Shown in pieces: positions 31,969-39,693 of a stretch of 43,580 bases of DNA. Below the pieces are notes generated by a model that was given only the letters and a program-made list of their open reading frames with translations, made no database searches and was not told the DNA's origin. Positions within the stretch are counted from its first letter, which is position 1. Every line of letters begins with the position of its first letter. Origin of the DNA: Candidatus Gastranaerophilales bacterium (GTDB taxonomy: Bacteria > Cyanobacteriota > Vampirovibrionia > Gastranaerophilales > Gastranaerophilaceae); the NCBI GenBank assembly GCA_944326585.1, contig CALVEN010000011.1:1-43580 (forward strand), read 5' to 3'. The position numbers and the translations under genes are program-made.

Positions 31969-33399
31969 ATGCAAAAATATGAACAGGCTTTCGGCAAAAA
32001 TGATATAAGAGGGATTTACGAAAAAGATATTACGGAAGAATTATACTACAATATCGGAATAGGATTTATTGAATGGTTAAAAGAAAAATCCGGCAAAAAA
32101 GCGTCTGATATGACGTTAACCGTTTGCCGCGATGCAAGACTGCATTCGCAGTCGCTTAGAAATGCATTAATTGCAGGGCTTACATCAACGGGAGCTAAAG
32201 TTATTGATCTCGGGCTTGCGCCGACACCTATCGGATACTATTCGGAAGTCACAATGCCTGAAGTTATATCTGCCATGATTATTACGGCAAGTCACAACCC
32301 GTCTGAGTATAACGGACTTAAAATGACTTATCAACATCAGACTCTTAACGAAAAACAGATTAAAGAAGTCCGCGACCTGACGTTTTCTCACTGGGCTGAT
32401 AAGCTGATGCCGGCAAATTCCGCACTTGTAAAGGAATATAATATAATTCCGGATTATATAGAAGATATGAAAAAACGCTTCGGGACAACAGGCAAAGGTA
32501 TTAAGGTTGTTGTCGACAGTGCAAATGCAACGGGCGGGATTGTCGGGCCGAAATTGTACCGTGAACTCGGCTGTGAGGTCGTTGAATTGTTCTCGGAACC
32601 CGACGGACGTTTTCCAAACCACCACCCTAACCCGAGCGATTTAAAAACACTTAAAGATATTGAAAATGCGGTTGTTCAAAATAAAGCGGATGTCGGGATT
32701 GCATACGACGGCGACTCTGACAGAATCGGCGTTATTGATACCGAAGGGCACCCCCTCACCGGTGACAAACTGCTTTTAATCTATGCAATGGATTTGATTT
32801 CTTCCTGCGGGGAAAAACCGACTGTTGTGTCAGAGGTTAAGTGTTCTCAGGTGCTTTATGACACAATTAACCAAACAGGCGCAAAAGCGGTTATGTGCAA
32901 AACCGGACACGGTTATATTAAAGAAAAAATGAAAGAAACCGGCGCAATTCTTGCGGGCGAAATGAGCGGTCACACGTTTTTTAAAGACAGATACTACGGT
33001 TTTGACGACGCAATTTACGCAGGCTGCAGAATTATTGAAATTATTGCCAAAAACAAAAAAAACAACCCGAATTTCAAAATTCAGGAACTTTTGAAACCTT
33101 TTGACGCGGTTTATACCTCAAACGAAGTTCGTTTCCCCTGTGCAAATGAGCTTAAAAAGCCTGTTCTGGAAAAATTAAAAGAATATGTTAATGAGCATAA
33201 AGATATGTTCGGCGCAGAAATCAAGGATATTGTAACTTTAGACGGTATGCGGATAGTTTTTGACGGCGGTTTTGCGCTCATCCGCCAGAGCAACACGGAA
33301 CCCGTTTTTACACTACGTTTTGAAGCCAAAACAAAATCCGAATGCGAACATATCCAAAAATGCATGCTCGATAAATTGGAAGAATTTGTAAATGGTTAG
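31969..33399 (+). CDS. Phosphomannomutase/phosphoglucomutase family protein
   Basis: 476 aa, alpha-D-phosphohexomutase. Four domain signatures are present: phosphoserine loop TASHNP (Ser108), metal loop DGDSDR, sugar-specificity loop GEMSGH and phosphate-binding RQSNTEP. It interconverts 1- and 6-phosphates of glucose or mannose, feeding nucleotide sugars for glycans; GEMSGH fits the bifunctional PMM/PGM type. Ribosome site GGGAGAGG before ATG 31969. Divergent from the ABC permease with overlapping -10 boxes. Confidence 0.93.
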   Translation: MQKYEQAFGKNDIRGIYEKDITEELYYNIGIGFIEWLKEKSGKKASDMTLTVCRDARLHSQSLRNALIAGLTSTGAKVIDLGLAPTPIGYYSEVTMPEVISAMIITASHNPSEYNGLKMTYQHQTLNEKQIKEVRDLTFSHWADKLMPANSALVKEYNIIPDYIEDMKKRFGTTGKGIKVVVDSANATGGIVGPKLYRELGCEVVELFSEPDGRFPNHHPNPSDLKTLKDIENAVVQNKADVGIAYDGDSDRIGVIDTEGHPLTGDKLLLIYAMDLISSCGEKPTVVSEVKCSQVLYDTINQTGAKAVMCKTGHGYIKEKMKETGAILAGEMSGHTFFKDRYYGFDDAIYAGCRIIEIIAKNKKNNPNFKIQELLKPFDAVYTSNEVRFPCANELKKPVLEKLKEYVNEHKDMFGAEIKDIVTLDGMRIVFDGGFALIRQSNTEPVFTLRFEAKTKSECEHIQKCMLDKLEEFVNG

Positions 33400-33445
33400 C
33401 AAAAAAAATTCTTTATAGGGTTTCTAAATTTTAAAAGGAGACTCT

Positions 33446-34045
33446 ATGCAGATTAATAAAGTCCATGGCACAAATTTTACAGGCATGTACAGAATTCCGC
33501 TTAACCAGAAAAATGTTGATTACGTGACAAAAGTCATTGTTCCGGCGTTTGGACGTGCACGAAACCGCGGCATTGACTACTTTTTCGGAGACAATCCCTA
33601 CAGAATAATTTCTGACTCCATAATAAAAGATATAGCTGATAAATCGGGTGCCTCGCTTTCCTGGCTCAGAAGCAATGCCGAGACTTTTAATCTTGATGTA
33701 TCAAATTTCGGAAATAAATATATGTATATAATAACCGGAGATAAAGATATTCTCGCCCTAAATTCGTATATTAATTCAAATACATCTAAAAATAAAAATT
33801 TTGTCAAAAACTATGCTAAAAACTGGAAGCCAACATTTAAAGATAAATTAAAACAACTTTTTTTACCTCAAATTGCGGAAAATGAAATTGATACGGCATT
33901 GCCTGAACATCTTCAAACATTAAAAAGAGTTATGGATTTTGCCAAAAAAAATACCGAAGATTTTGAACAATTTGCAAAAAAGAGAATTGTTGAACTGGAT
34001 TCGCCGGAAGAACTTGTTCTAAGACTCCTACTTGACTACGAATAA
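33446..34045 (+). CDS. Lineage-type protein of unknown function, tandem copy 1
   Basis: 199 aa. No signal peptide or known domain. The N-terminus MQINKVHGTNFTGMYRIPLN is shared with the next gene (MQINQTNNINFKGIYRLPLN), as are YFxGxNPY, LSWLRSNA/ENWLKYNA, a middle YIIT/YVVT strand and C-terminal LPEHLQTLKRVMDFAKKN...FAKKRI. A mixed alpha/beta fold with a helical C-terminus is likely. AAAAGGAG lies before the ATG. Function unknown. Confidence 0.7.
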   Translation: MQINKVHGTNFTGMYRIPLNQKNVDYVTKVIVPAFGRARNRGIDYFFGDNPYRIISDSIIKDIADKSGASLSWLRSNAETFNLDVSNFGNKYMYIITGDKDILALNSYINSNTSKNKNFVKNYAKNWKPTFKDKLKQLFLPQIAENEIDTALPEHLQTLKRVMDFAKKNTEDFEQFAKKRIVELDSPEELVLRLLLDYE

Positions 34046-34100
34046 AAATTTGTGCAATTAGCAAAAAAATTTTTAAAAATTACAATGACAAGGAAACAAT

Positions 34101-34706
34101 ATGCAGATTAACCAAACAAATAATATAAATTTTAAAGGAATATACAGGTTGCCTCTTAACAGGCAGGACAGTGACGGAGTCATTAAATATATAATTCCTG
34201 CATTTAAAACTGTTATGAAAATTGACGTTGATTATTTTGTGGGTGAAAATCCTTACGGGTACGTATCGGATAAACTGATTTCAAATCTCGCAAAATACCT
34301 CGGAGGCACTGAAAACTGGCTAAAATACAATGCGGATTTGCATAATATAGATACAAGTAATTTTACGAACGAGGCTTTGTATGTTGTTACAACCCAAAAA
34401 GACGTAAAAGATTTACATAAGTACATGATGCGTAAAGGATATTATGTTATGAAATTTCTGAGTAAAGAAGGCCGCCTTGATGATGGAAAACTTACCGACA
34501 TGATAAAACAAGTATTTTTTAAAGTGCCTGCTTTGGAAGATACTAACCTGCCCGCGCATTTAAAAATACTGAAAAAAATCCTGGATTTCACTAAAAAGAA
34601 TAACGATGACTTTAAAAAATTTGCAAAAGACAGAATTATTGATGTTGAATCCGCGGACGAATTGATGGTAAAACTTTCGCGCGAAAGGGACTCTATACAT
34701 ATTTAA
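34101..34706 (+). CDS. Lineage-type protein of unknown function, tandem copy 2
   Basis: 201 aa, a diverged tandem paralog of the preceding gene, alignable end to end (shared N-terminus, PAF, NPY, WL..NA, LPxHLxxLKxxxDF.KKN, FAKxRI). CAAGGAA precedes the ATG. The 55-nt gap between copies holds the same TTAGCAAAAAAA string found before copy 1, so the duplicated unit included its upstream region. Function unknown. Confidence 0.7.
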   Translation: MQINQTNNINFKGIYRLPLNRQDSDGVIKYIIPAFKTVMKIDVDYFVGENPYGYVSDKLISNLAKYLGGTENWLKYNADLHNIDTSNFTNEALYVVTTQKDVKDLHKYMMRKGYYVMKFLSKEGRLDDGKLTDMIKQVFFKVPALEDTNLPAHLKILKKILDFTKKNNDDFKKFAKDRIIDVESADELMVKLSRERDSIHI

Positions 34707-34749
34707 CCTTACCTCTTGCAATTTATTTTTATTTATGATAAATTGGTTC

Positions 34750-34778
34750 TTGTCAGAAAAGTTACTCACGAATATTTT
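34750..34778 (+). promoter_or_regulatory. Probable promoter of rpsE-rpmD-rplO-secY
   Basis: -35 TTGTCA (34750-34755), 17-bp spacer, -10 TATTTT (34773-34778). A small AGCTAA-TTT-TTAGCT hairpin follows at 34785-34799. Confidence 0.5.
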
Positions 34779-34862
34779 ATCAATAGCTAATTTTTAGCTT
34801 GTTTTTGATGTATTCGTTACCCGATAAAGAATTTACACTAAACTATGAAAGGTAAAAAATCA

Positions 34863-35567
34863 ATGGATTTAGAAAACAAAGACGAATTAAACGTTGAAAC
34901 AACTGCGGAAACTGCAGCTGAAGAAGAAAAAGTTGAAGAAACAAAAGCCGAAGAAACTGTTGAAACAGAAGAAGAAGTAAAAGCAGAAGAACCTGCAGAA
35001 GAACTTCAACCGGAAGAAGGCAAACCTTCAAAAAGACGCTCACGCGGCACTAAAAAACCGAGAATTGAAACAATTGAAGAAAAACCGCAGAGCGAATGGA
35101 CCGAACAGGTTGTTCAGATTAACCGCGTAACAAAAGTTGTTAAAGGCGGTAAAAAATTAAGCTTCCGCGCAATTGTTATTGTCGGAAACAAAAAAGGTCA
35201 AGTAGGTATCGGCTGTGCTAAAGCATCAGAAGTTATTATTGCTATCCAAAAAGCAATTGCAGACGGCAGAAAAAATCTTATCACAGTTCCTATCTTCAAA
35301 ACAACCATCCCTCACCCGATTTCAGGTAAATCAGGTGCAGGTGCCGTAATGCTCAGACCTGCATCTCAAGGTACCGGTATTATCGCGGGCGGCGCTGTTC
35401 GTCCCGTTCTGGAACTTGCAGGTATCGAAAATATTCTTGCAAAATCATTGGGTTCAAAATCACCTTTGAATGCGGCATACGCTACAATTAACGCATTAAA
35501 GGCTTTGACACCTTTCAATGAAGTTGCTAAAAAACGCGGTTTAACAATGGCAGAATTGTTAAATTAA
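34863..35567 (+). CDS. rpsE: 30S ribosomal protein S5 with acidic N-terminal extension
   Basis: 234 aa. The S5 core begins near residue 80 ([20 protein letters not shown]) and includes [15 protein letters not shown] and [13 protein letters not shown]. Before it stand about 55 residues made almost only of Glu, Ala, Thr, Val and Lys, then a basic patch [11 protein letters not shown]5 elsewhere starts a few residues before the core. The extension is probably disordered. I use ATG 34863, preceded by AAAGG; an ATG at 34845 would add six residues. First gene of the truncated spc cluster. Confidence 0.95.
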   Translation: MDLENKDELNVETTAETAAEEEKVEETKAEETVETEEEVKAEEPAEELQPEEGKPSKRRSRGTKKPRIETIEEKPQSEWTEQVVQINRVTKVVKGGKKLSFRAIVIVGNKKGQVGIGCAKASEVIIAIQKAIADGRKNLITVPIFKTTIPHPISGKSGAGAVMLRPASQGTGIIAGGAVRPVLELAGIENILAKSLGSKSPLNAAYATINALKALTPFNEVAKKRGLTMAELLN

Positions 35568-35622
35568 TCTGTTAAGTAATTGACTATTTAAGATAATATT
35601 ATTAAATAAAAGGATATAAATT

Positions 35623-35814
35623 ATGGCTAAAACAAAATCAAATACAGTAAAAATTAAACTCGTAAGAAGTTTAATCGGAGCATCAGAAGCTCAACGCAAA
35701 GTTGTTGCCTCTCTCGGCTTAACAAAAAAAGATCAGGTTGTTGAGCATTCCGAAACACCTACCATTATGGGTATGGTTAACAAAGTATCACACCTTTTGG
35801 AAGTGGTAAAATAG
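35623..35814 (+). CDS. rpmD: 50S ribosomal protein L30
   Basis: 63 aa, full length. VKIKLVRSLIGASEAQRKVV and GLTKKDQVVEHSETPTIMGM are typical. AAGGA lies before the ATG. It sits in normal spc order between S5 and L15. Confidence 0.96.
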   Translation: MAKTKSNTVKIKLVRSLIGASEAQRKVVASLGLTKKDQVVEHSETPTIMGMVNKVSHLLEVVK

Positions 35815-35818
35815 TACA

Positions 35819-35863
35819 AACCGCGTACAGTTACTAGTGTAACGACAGTGAATAGCGAGCGGT
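35819..35863 (+). other. Intercistronic hairpin between rpmD and rplO
   Basis: ACCGC (35820-35824) pairs with GCGGT (35859-35863), and inside it GTTAC-TAGT-GTAAC (35830-35843) forms a second stem. Possible mRNA stability or translation element. Confidence 0.35.
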
Positions 35864-35885
35864 AAATTAAAATGAGGAAAATAAA

Positions 35886-36335
35886 ATGACAAATATTACA
35901 TTAGAAGATTTAAGACCTGCAGAAGGTTCAACCCACAAAACAAAACGCGTAGGACGCGGAAGATCATCAGGCAGAGGTAAAACATCCTGCCGCGGTCATA
36001 ACGGTGAAGGACAACGTTCAGGAAGCAGCTCTAAAAGAGGTTTTGAAGGCGGTCAGATGCCGGCTTACAGAAGACTTCCGAAATTAAAAGGCTTCCAGAT
36101 TATCAACAAACTTAATTACGCTGAAATTAATGTTGGCAGAATTGCTCAGCTGGGACTTAAAGAAGTTTCTCTTGAAGTTTTGAAAGAAGCTAAAAGAGTT
36201 CACCCGTCCTCAGACGGCTTGAGAGTTCTCGGCAACGGCGAAATCAAAAAAGCAGTAACCGTTAAAGCAAGTTATGTAACACCATCAGCAAAAGAAAAAA
36301 TTGAAGCCGCAGGCGGAAAGGTTGAGTTAGTATAA
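35886..36335 (+). CDS. rplO: 50S ribosomal protein L15
   Basis: 149 aa. N-terminal LEDLRPAEGSTHKTKRVGRG with the glycine/arginine-rich rRNA-binding stretch and GFEGGQMPAYRRLPKLKGF. GAGGA precedes the ATG. Stop and secY start overlap by one base (TAATG). Confidence 0.97.
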   Translation: MTNITLEDLRPAEGSTHKTKRVGRGRSSGRGKTSCRGHNGEGQRSGSSSKRGFEGGQMPAYRRLPKLKGFQIINKLNYAEINVGRIAQLGLKEVSLEVLKEAKRVHPSSDGLRVLGNGEIKKAVTVKASYVTPSAKEKIEAAGGKVELV

Positions 36336-37672
36336 TGGCACAAGGGATTAAAATGCCGACAACTGAAGATTTGATGTCTATGTGGCAGGCATCAGGATTG
36401 AAGCAGAAGATTATCTTCACCTTCATCATGATAGCCGCATTCAGACTCGGTGTACAGATGCCTTTATTCGGGATTAACAATCAGATTTTCTCAAATATTG
36501 CTCAGGGCAATAACATAATCGGATTTCTTGATTTGTTCTCAGGAGGCGCGCTGGGTACGGTATCAATATTCGCACTGGGTATCGGACCTTTTATTACATC
36601 ATCAATCATAATTCAGCTTGTTTCTGTTGTAATTCCGTCACTGGAAAAATTGCAGAAAGAAGAAGGCGAAGCAGGCAGAAGAAAATTATCACAGTACACA
36701 AGAATTTTTACGGTAGTGCTGGCAGTGTTCCAGTCATTAATATTCATGCTTTATTTGCACCATTTACCGGGTGCGGTATTGCCGAATGTTAACCCCGTAA
36801 TGTTCTTTATAAGTTCTATTGTGGTATTAACCGCAGGATCAGTTCTTGTTATGTGGATATCGGAGCTTATTACAGAAAAAGGAATCGGCAACGGAGGTTC
36901 TTTGATAATCTTTGTCGGTATTTTATCCGGTATTCCGGTTTACGCTTCAAGAACAGCTCAAATGGTTGCAAACAGCACGGCTTTGCAGCTCGGGCTTGCG
37001 GTGCTTCTGGCAATATTCTTTGCAGCTATGGTATTTATTGTAGTTATGCAGGAAGCTGTCAGAAAAGTTATTATCGTAAATCCGAAAAGACAGGTCGGAA
37101 ACAAAGTTTACGGCGGTATGAATTCGTTTATTCCGTTCAAACTTAATCCGGGCGGCGTAATGCCGATTATCTTTGCGATTGCGATTTTGCTTTTCCCGTC
37201 AACTGTTTTAAGTCTTGTCGGACAGGCAAACTTTAAATCCGAAGCCGTAAAAAATGTTGTTATGTCTTTGAACCACTGGCTGAGTCCTGACGGAATCACC
37301 TATTATGTGTTGTATTTCTTGTTAATTGTTGCGTTAACTTTCTTCTACGCATCAATTATGCCGAATATGCAGCCGAAAGACATTGCGGACAACCTTAAAA
37401 AATACGGCTCATCAATCCCCGGCATCAAACCCGGCAAACCGACTGCGGAAGCACTGGATAAAATATTAACCAAAACGACATTTATCGGTGCTATGGGATT
37501 GGGTATAATTGCACTTGTACCGTCACTTGCAAGTTATTTAACCAATATCAAGACAATTCAAGGTATCGGTGCAACGTCCTTAATTATCATGGTCGGTGTT
37601 GCTCTTGACTTGATTAATCAGGTAAGAACACACCTTCTGGCAAGAAATTATGAATCTTTCTTAAAAGAGTAG
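36335..37672 (+). CDS. secY: Preprotein translocase subunit SecY
   Basis: 445 aa with ten membrane segments. The central channel of the Sec translocon. Recognisable: RLGVQMPLFGIN, DLFSGGALGTVSIFALGIGP (plug and second helix), EKGIGNGGSLIIFVGI and the conserved cytosolic loop MPNMQPKDIADNLKKYGSSI. Translationally coupled to rplO. A strong terminator follows, so adk, map and the alpha operon do not continue. Confidence 0.97.
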   Translation: MAQGIKMPTTEDLMSMWQASGLKQKIIFTFIMIAAFRLGVQMPLFGINNQIFSNIAQGNNIIGFLDLFSGGALGTVSIFALGIGPFITSSIIIQLVSVVIPSLEKLQKEEGEAGRRKLSQYTRIFTVVLAVFQSLIFMLYLHHLPGAVLPNVNPVMFFISSIVVLTAGSVLVMWISELITEKGIGNGGSLIIFVGILSGIPVYASRTAQMVANSTALQLGLAVLLAIFFAAMVFIVVMQEAVRKVIIVNPKRQVGNKVYGGMNSFIPFKLNPGGVMPIIFAIAILLFPSTVLSLVGQANFKSEAVKNVVMSLNHWLSPDGITYYVLYFLLIVALTFFYASIMPNMQPKDIADNLKKYGSSIPGIKPGKPTAEALDKILTKTTFIGAMGLGIIALVPSLASYLTNIKTIQGIGATSLIIMVGVALDLINQVRTHLLARNYESFLKE

Positions 37673-37691
37673 TAATTTAATATAAAAAAAC

Positions 37692-37718
37692 AGCCCCTGC
37701 TAAGGGGCTATTTTTTTT
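37692..37718 (+). terminator. Terminator after secY
   Basis: AGCCCC-TGCTAA-GGGGCT stem (37692-37709) followed by an A and T8, preceded by an A-run. Confidence 0.93.
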
Positions 37719-37725
37719 GTAATTT

Positions 37726-37836
37726 TAGCTGTTTCAGGTAATGTTTTGAGGAAAAAATCTTGTAAGATGAATATGTAAATCCTCAACTCTTCTGATTGCT
37801 CAGCTTTGCCTCTCATATTTTGGGAGGCATTTTTTT
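37726..37836 (+). ncRNA. Candidate small structured RNA or orphan terminator unit
   Basis: Between the secY terminator and the PilZ promoter lies a stretch with nested pairings: AGCTG (about 37727) with CAGCT (about 37801), TTGAGGA with TCCTCAA, an inner ATCTT-GT-AAGAT, and a final TGCCTC/GAGGCA hairpin (37807-37829) followed by T7, a good terminator. No open frame. A promoter is uncertain (TTTGTA-N17-TAATGT at 37716-37744). It may be a small RNA or merely a second terminator with structured spacer. Confidence 0.35.
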
Positions 37837-37852
37837 GTGTTTTGTTAAGTTG

Positions 37853-37881
37853 CTGACAAAATTTGACAAATCGGATATAAT
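37853..37881 (+). promoter_or_regulatory. Promoter of the PilZ gene
   Basis: -35 CTGACA (37853-37858), 17-bp spacer, perfect -10 TATAAT (37876-37881), predicting a start near 37888, exactly where the dispersed repeat begins. Confidence 0.65.
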
Positions 37882-37888
37882 AATATAT

Positions 37889-37949
37889 GTCATTCTGAGT
37901 AAGAGATACTTCGCTGCGCTCAGTATGACTACAGTGTGCGAAGAATCTC
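37889..37949. repeat. GTCATTCTGAG dispersed repeat with internal hairpin
   Basis: Begins GTCATTCTGAG, contains the near-inverse CTCAGTATGAC (37919-37930; one mismatch) and ends GCGAAGAATCTC. A shorter relative lies at 23949-23975. It forms most of the predicted 78-nt leader of the PilZ mRNA. Confidence 0.65.
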
Positions 37950-37965
37950 AAAGAAAGGAAAACCC

Positions 37966-38556
37966 ATGAGAGAATTAATTTCAAAAGATCAAAGAATAAT
38001 AATGGTTCCGCATGACTTTAAGTTCGCGAATAAAGGTATAATAACAGAGGTTGCGCCGGATTATTTCATGCTTGAATTGGATTACGCACCGGACGGAATT
38101 TTAAAAAGCAATTACTGCGAATTTTATACACAAACAAAATACGGAACGCTTTATTTTGACTCTTACGCAAAAGAAATTAACGGAAATACATTAAAAATAG
38201 CAAGTCCGGCAAAGCATAAATTCTTGCAAAGACGTCAATATACACGTATCAAATACATTCTTGATTTAGACATGTTTGACGGCGGAAATGCATTAAAGAT
38301 TACGACTCTTGACATATCCGCAGGCGGTATGAAGTTAAAAACAAATGACAATATAAGTATTGAAAAAGATTACACCATCACACTGCCGCTATCCGAAGAA
38401 CAAAATATTGAATGTAAATTTTCACCGATTCGTATAGAAAAAAATAACGAAGGCGGATATACCGTATCAGGCAGATTTGAATTCAACTCAAGCCACGACA
38501 AAATGACAATGATTCAATACTGTGCAAAACGCGACATCGAAATTAAGAATAAATAA
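37966..38556 (+). CDS. PilZ-domain protein (c-di-GMP binding)
   Basis: 196 aa. N-terminal beta domain (about 1-95) of the YcgR-N type, then PilZ with the two ligand motifs RRQYTR (about 91-96) and DISAGGM. Both c-di-GMP contact motifs are intact. Such proteins transmit c-di-GMP levels to motility, adhesion or exopolysaccharide systems. AAGGAA lies before ATG 37966; an earlier in-frame start would begin inside the repeat and is rejected. The next gene starts 2 nt after the stop. No diguanylate cyclase is in the window. Confidence 0.9.
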   Translation: MRELISKDQRIIMVPHDFKFANKGIITEVAPDYFMLELDYAPDGILKSNYCEFYTQTKYGTLYFDSYAKEINGNTLKIASPAKHKFLQRRQYTRIKYILDLDMFDGGNALKITTLDISAGGMKLKTNDNISIEKDYTITLPLSEEQNIECKFSPIRIEKNNEGGYTVSGRFEFNSSHDKMTMIQYCAKRDIEIKNK

Positions 38557-38558
38557 CC

Positions 38559-39596
38559 ATGAGTCTGGTAAAACTTTTAAAAAAGCGGAATAAAAAAGTA
38601 CTTTTTACAACTCCGTCGCATTCACAAAAATTTACCATCTACAAACCGTTAAAATCAATGTACAGAATTGATATTTCGGAAACGGACGCGCACAACCCGA
38701 CAGAAGCCCTTTCAAAGGCGGAAAAACGTGCGAAAAAGATTTACGGGACAAATTCCACATCATTTTTAACAAACGGCTCCACAAGCGGCATAATAGCCTC
38801 AGTTTTAACATGTACAAATCCGGGTGACAAAGTTTTGGTATGGAACAATGCACACCCGTGCCACTTAAATGCAATAAGACTTGCGGGAGCTATTCCGATT
38901 TTTTATGATGTTGAAGTGAACGAAGATTGGGGAATCCCTGCTGAAACCTCACCCGATATGATTGAAAATTATCTGAACGCCTATGATATAAAGGCTTTAA
39001 TTGTTACATCGCCAACCTATGAAGGTATTGTATCCGATATCAGAAAGATTAAATCGATTTGCGAAAAACACAACGTTTATTTAATTGTGGATGAGGCACA
39101 CGGGGCATTATATCCGTTTTCGGAAAGGCTTCCGGAAAGCGCGGTAAATATTGCGGATTTTACAGTACAATCGCTGCATAAAACTGCAGGCGGGCTTAAT
39201 CCGACAGCACTTTTACACTGCATGTGTAATCTGCGGGTTGAAAAGGCTCTTGGCATGATTAATACAACGTCGCCGTCATATCCCTTATTAGCATCAATTG
39301 AAGAAACCGTAAATTACCTCAACAGCTGGTGGGGACGGCGAAAGCTTGATCAGCTTCTTGATGAATTGGAAATTTTAAGGGATGAGTGTGATACCTGCGA
39401 ATTTTTCGGGGATGATTTGACAAAAATTTTAATCAAAGTTCCTGAGCTTTCAGGCGAAGAATTATCGGAAATCTTGTTTGATGAATATAATATAGAAGAT
39501 GAAAAAACAAACGAAAAATCGACCATGCTTTTGTGCGGTATAGGAACTGATAATAAAAAAATTCAAAAACTTAAAAAAGCATTGTTAAGTTTGTAA
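38559..39596 (+). CDS. Short Orn/Lys/Arg decarboxylase-fold PLP protein
   Basis: 345 aa, fold-type I PLP protein of the Orn/Lys/Arg decarboxylase major domain: LTNGSTSGIIASVL, SPTYEGIVSDI (150-161), IVDEAHGALYPF (176-187) and SLHKTAGGLNP with PLP Lys208. Usual family members are about 450-490 aa with a C-terminal domain needed for oligomerisation and the active site; here only about 50 residues follow the last core helix, so the domain is reduced. The N-terminal TTPSHSQKF differs from the usual HTPGHK. It may decarboxylate an amino acid or do another PLP reaction. Coupled to the PilZ gene (2 nt gap, no own ribosome site). Confidence 0.78.
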   Translation: MSLVKLLKKRNKKVLFTTPSHSQKFTIYKPLKSMYRIDISETDAHNPTEALSKAEKRAKKIYGTNSTSFLTNGSTSGIIASVLTCTNPGDKVLVWNNAHPCHLNAIRLAGAIPIFYDVEVNEDWGIPAETSPDMIENYLNAYDIKALIVTSPTYEGIVSDIRKIKSICEKHNVYLIVDEAHGALYPFSERLPESAVNIADFTVQSLHKTAGGLNPTALLHCMCNLRVEKALGMINTTSPSYPLLASIEETVNYLNSWWGRRKLDQLLDELEILRDECDTCEFFGDDLTKILIKVPELSGEELSEILFDEYNIEDEKTNEKSTMLLCGIGTDNKKIQKLKKALLSL

Positions 39597-39612
39597 CGAT
39601 TTGTTAATAAAA
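39583..39612 (+). promoter_or_regulatory. TTGTAACG element upstream of the 664-aa gene
   Basis: TTAAGTTTGTAACGATTTGT followed by TAATAAAA; TTGTAAC at 39591 is 103 nt before the ATG and overlaps the stop of the previous gene. It resembles the element of the paralog at the left edge (115-122). Confidence 0.4.
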
Positions 39613-39693
39613 TAACTAAAAATATTAAAGTTTTGCGCAGAAACAGCCGATAACCGTAGTAAGGATACAATCAGGAAAGGACGGACGCCAACT

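Noticed and set aside
34843-35043. Leu/Gln-rich minus-strand frame opposite rpsE
   Set aside because: Mirror of the Glu-rich S5 extension.
37673-37965. c-di-GMP riboswitch before the PilZ gene
   Set aside because: None of the conserved GEMM core sequences is present; the leader is the dispersed repeat.
37700-37984. 94-codon minus-strand open frame
   Set aside because: It runs through two terminators, a promoter and the dispersed repeat, and has no ribosome site; the repeat produces such frames by chance.
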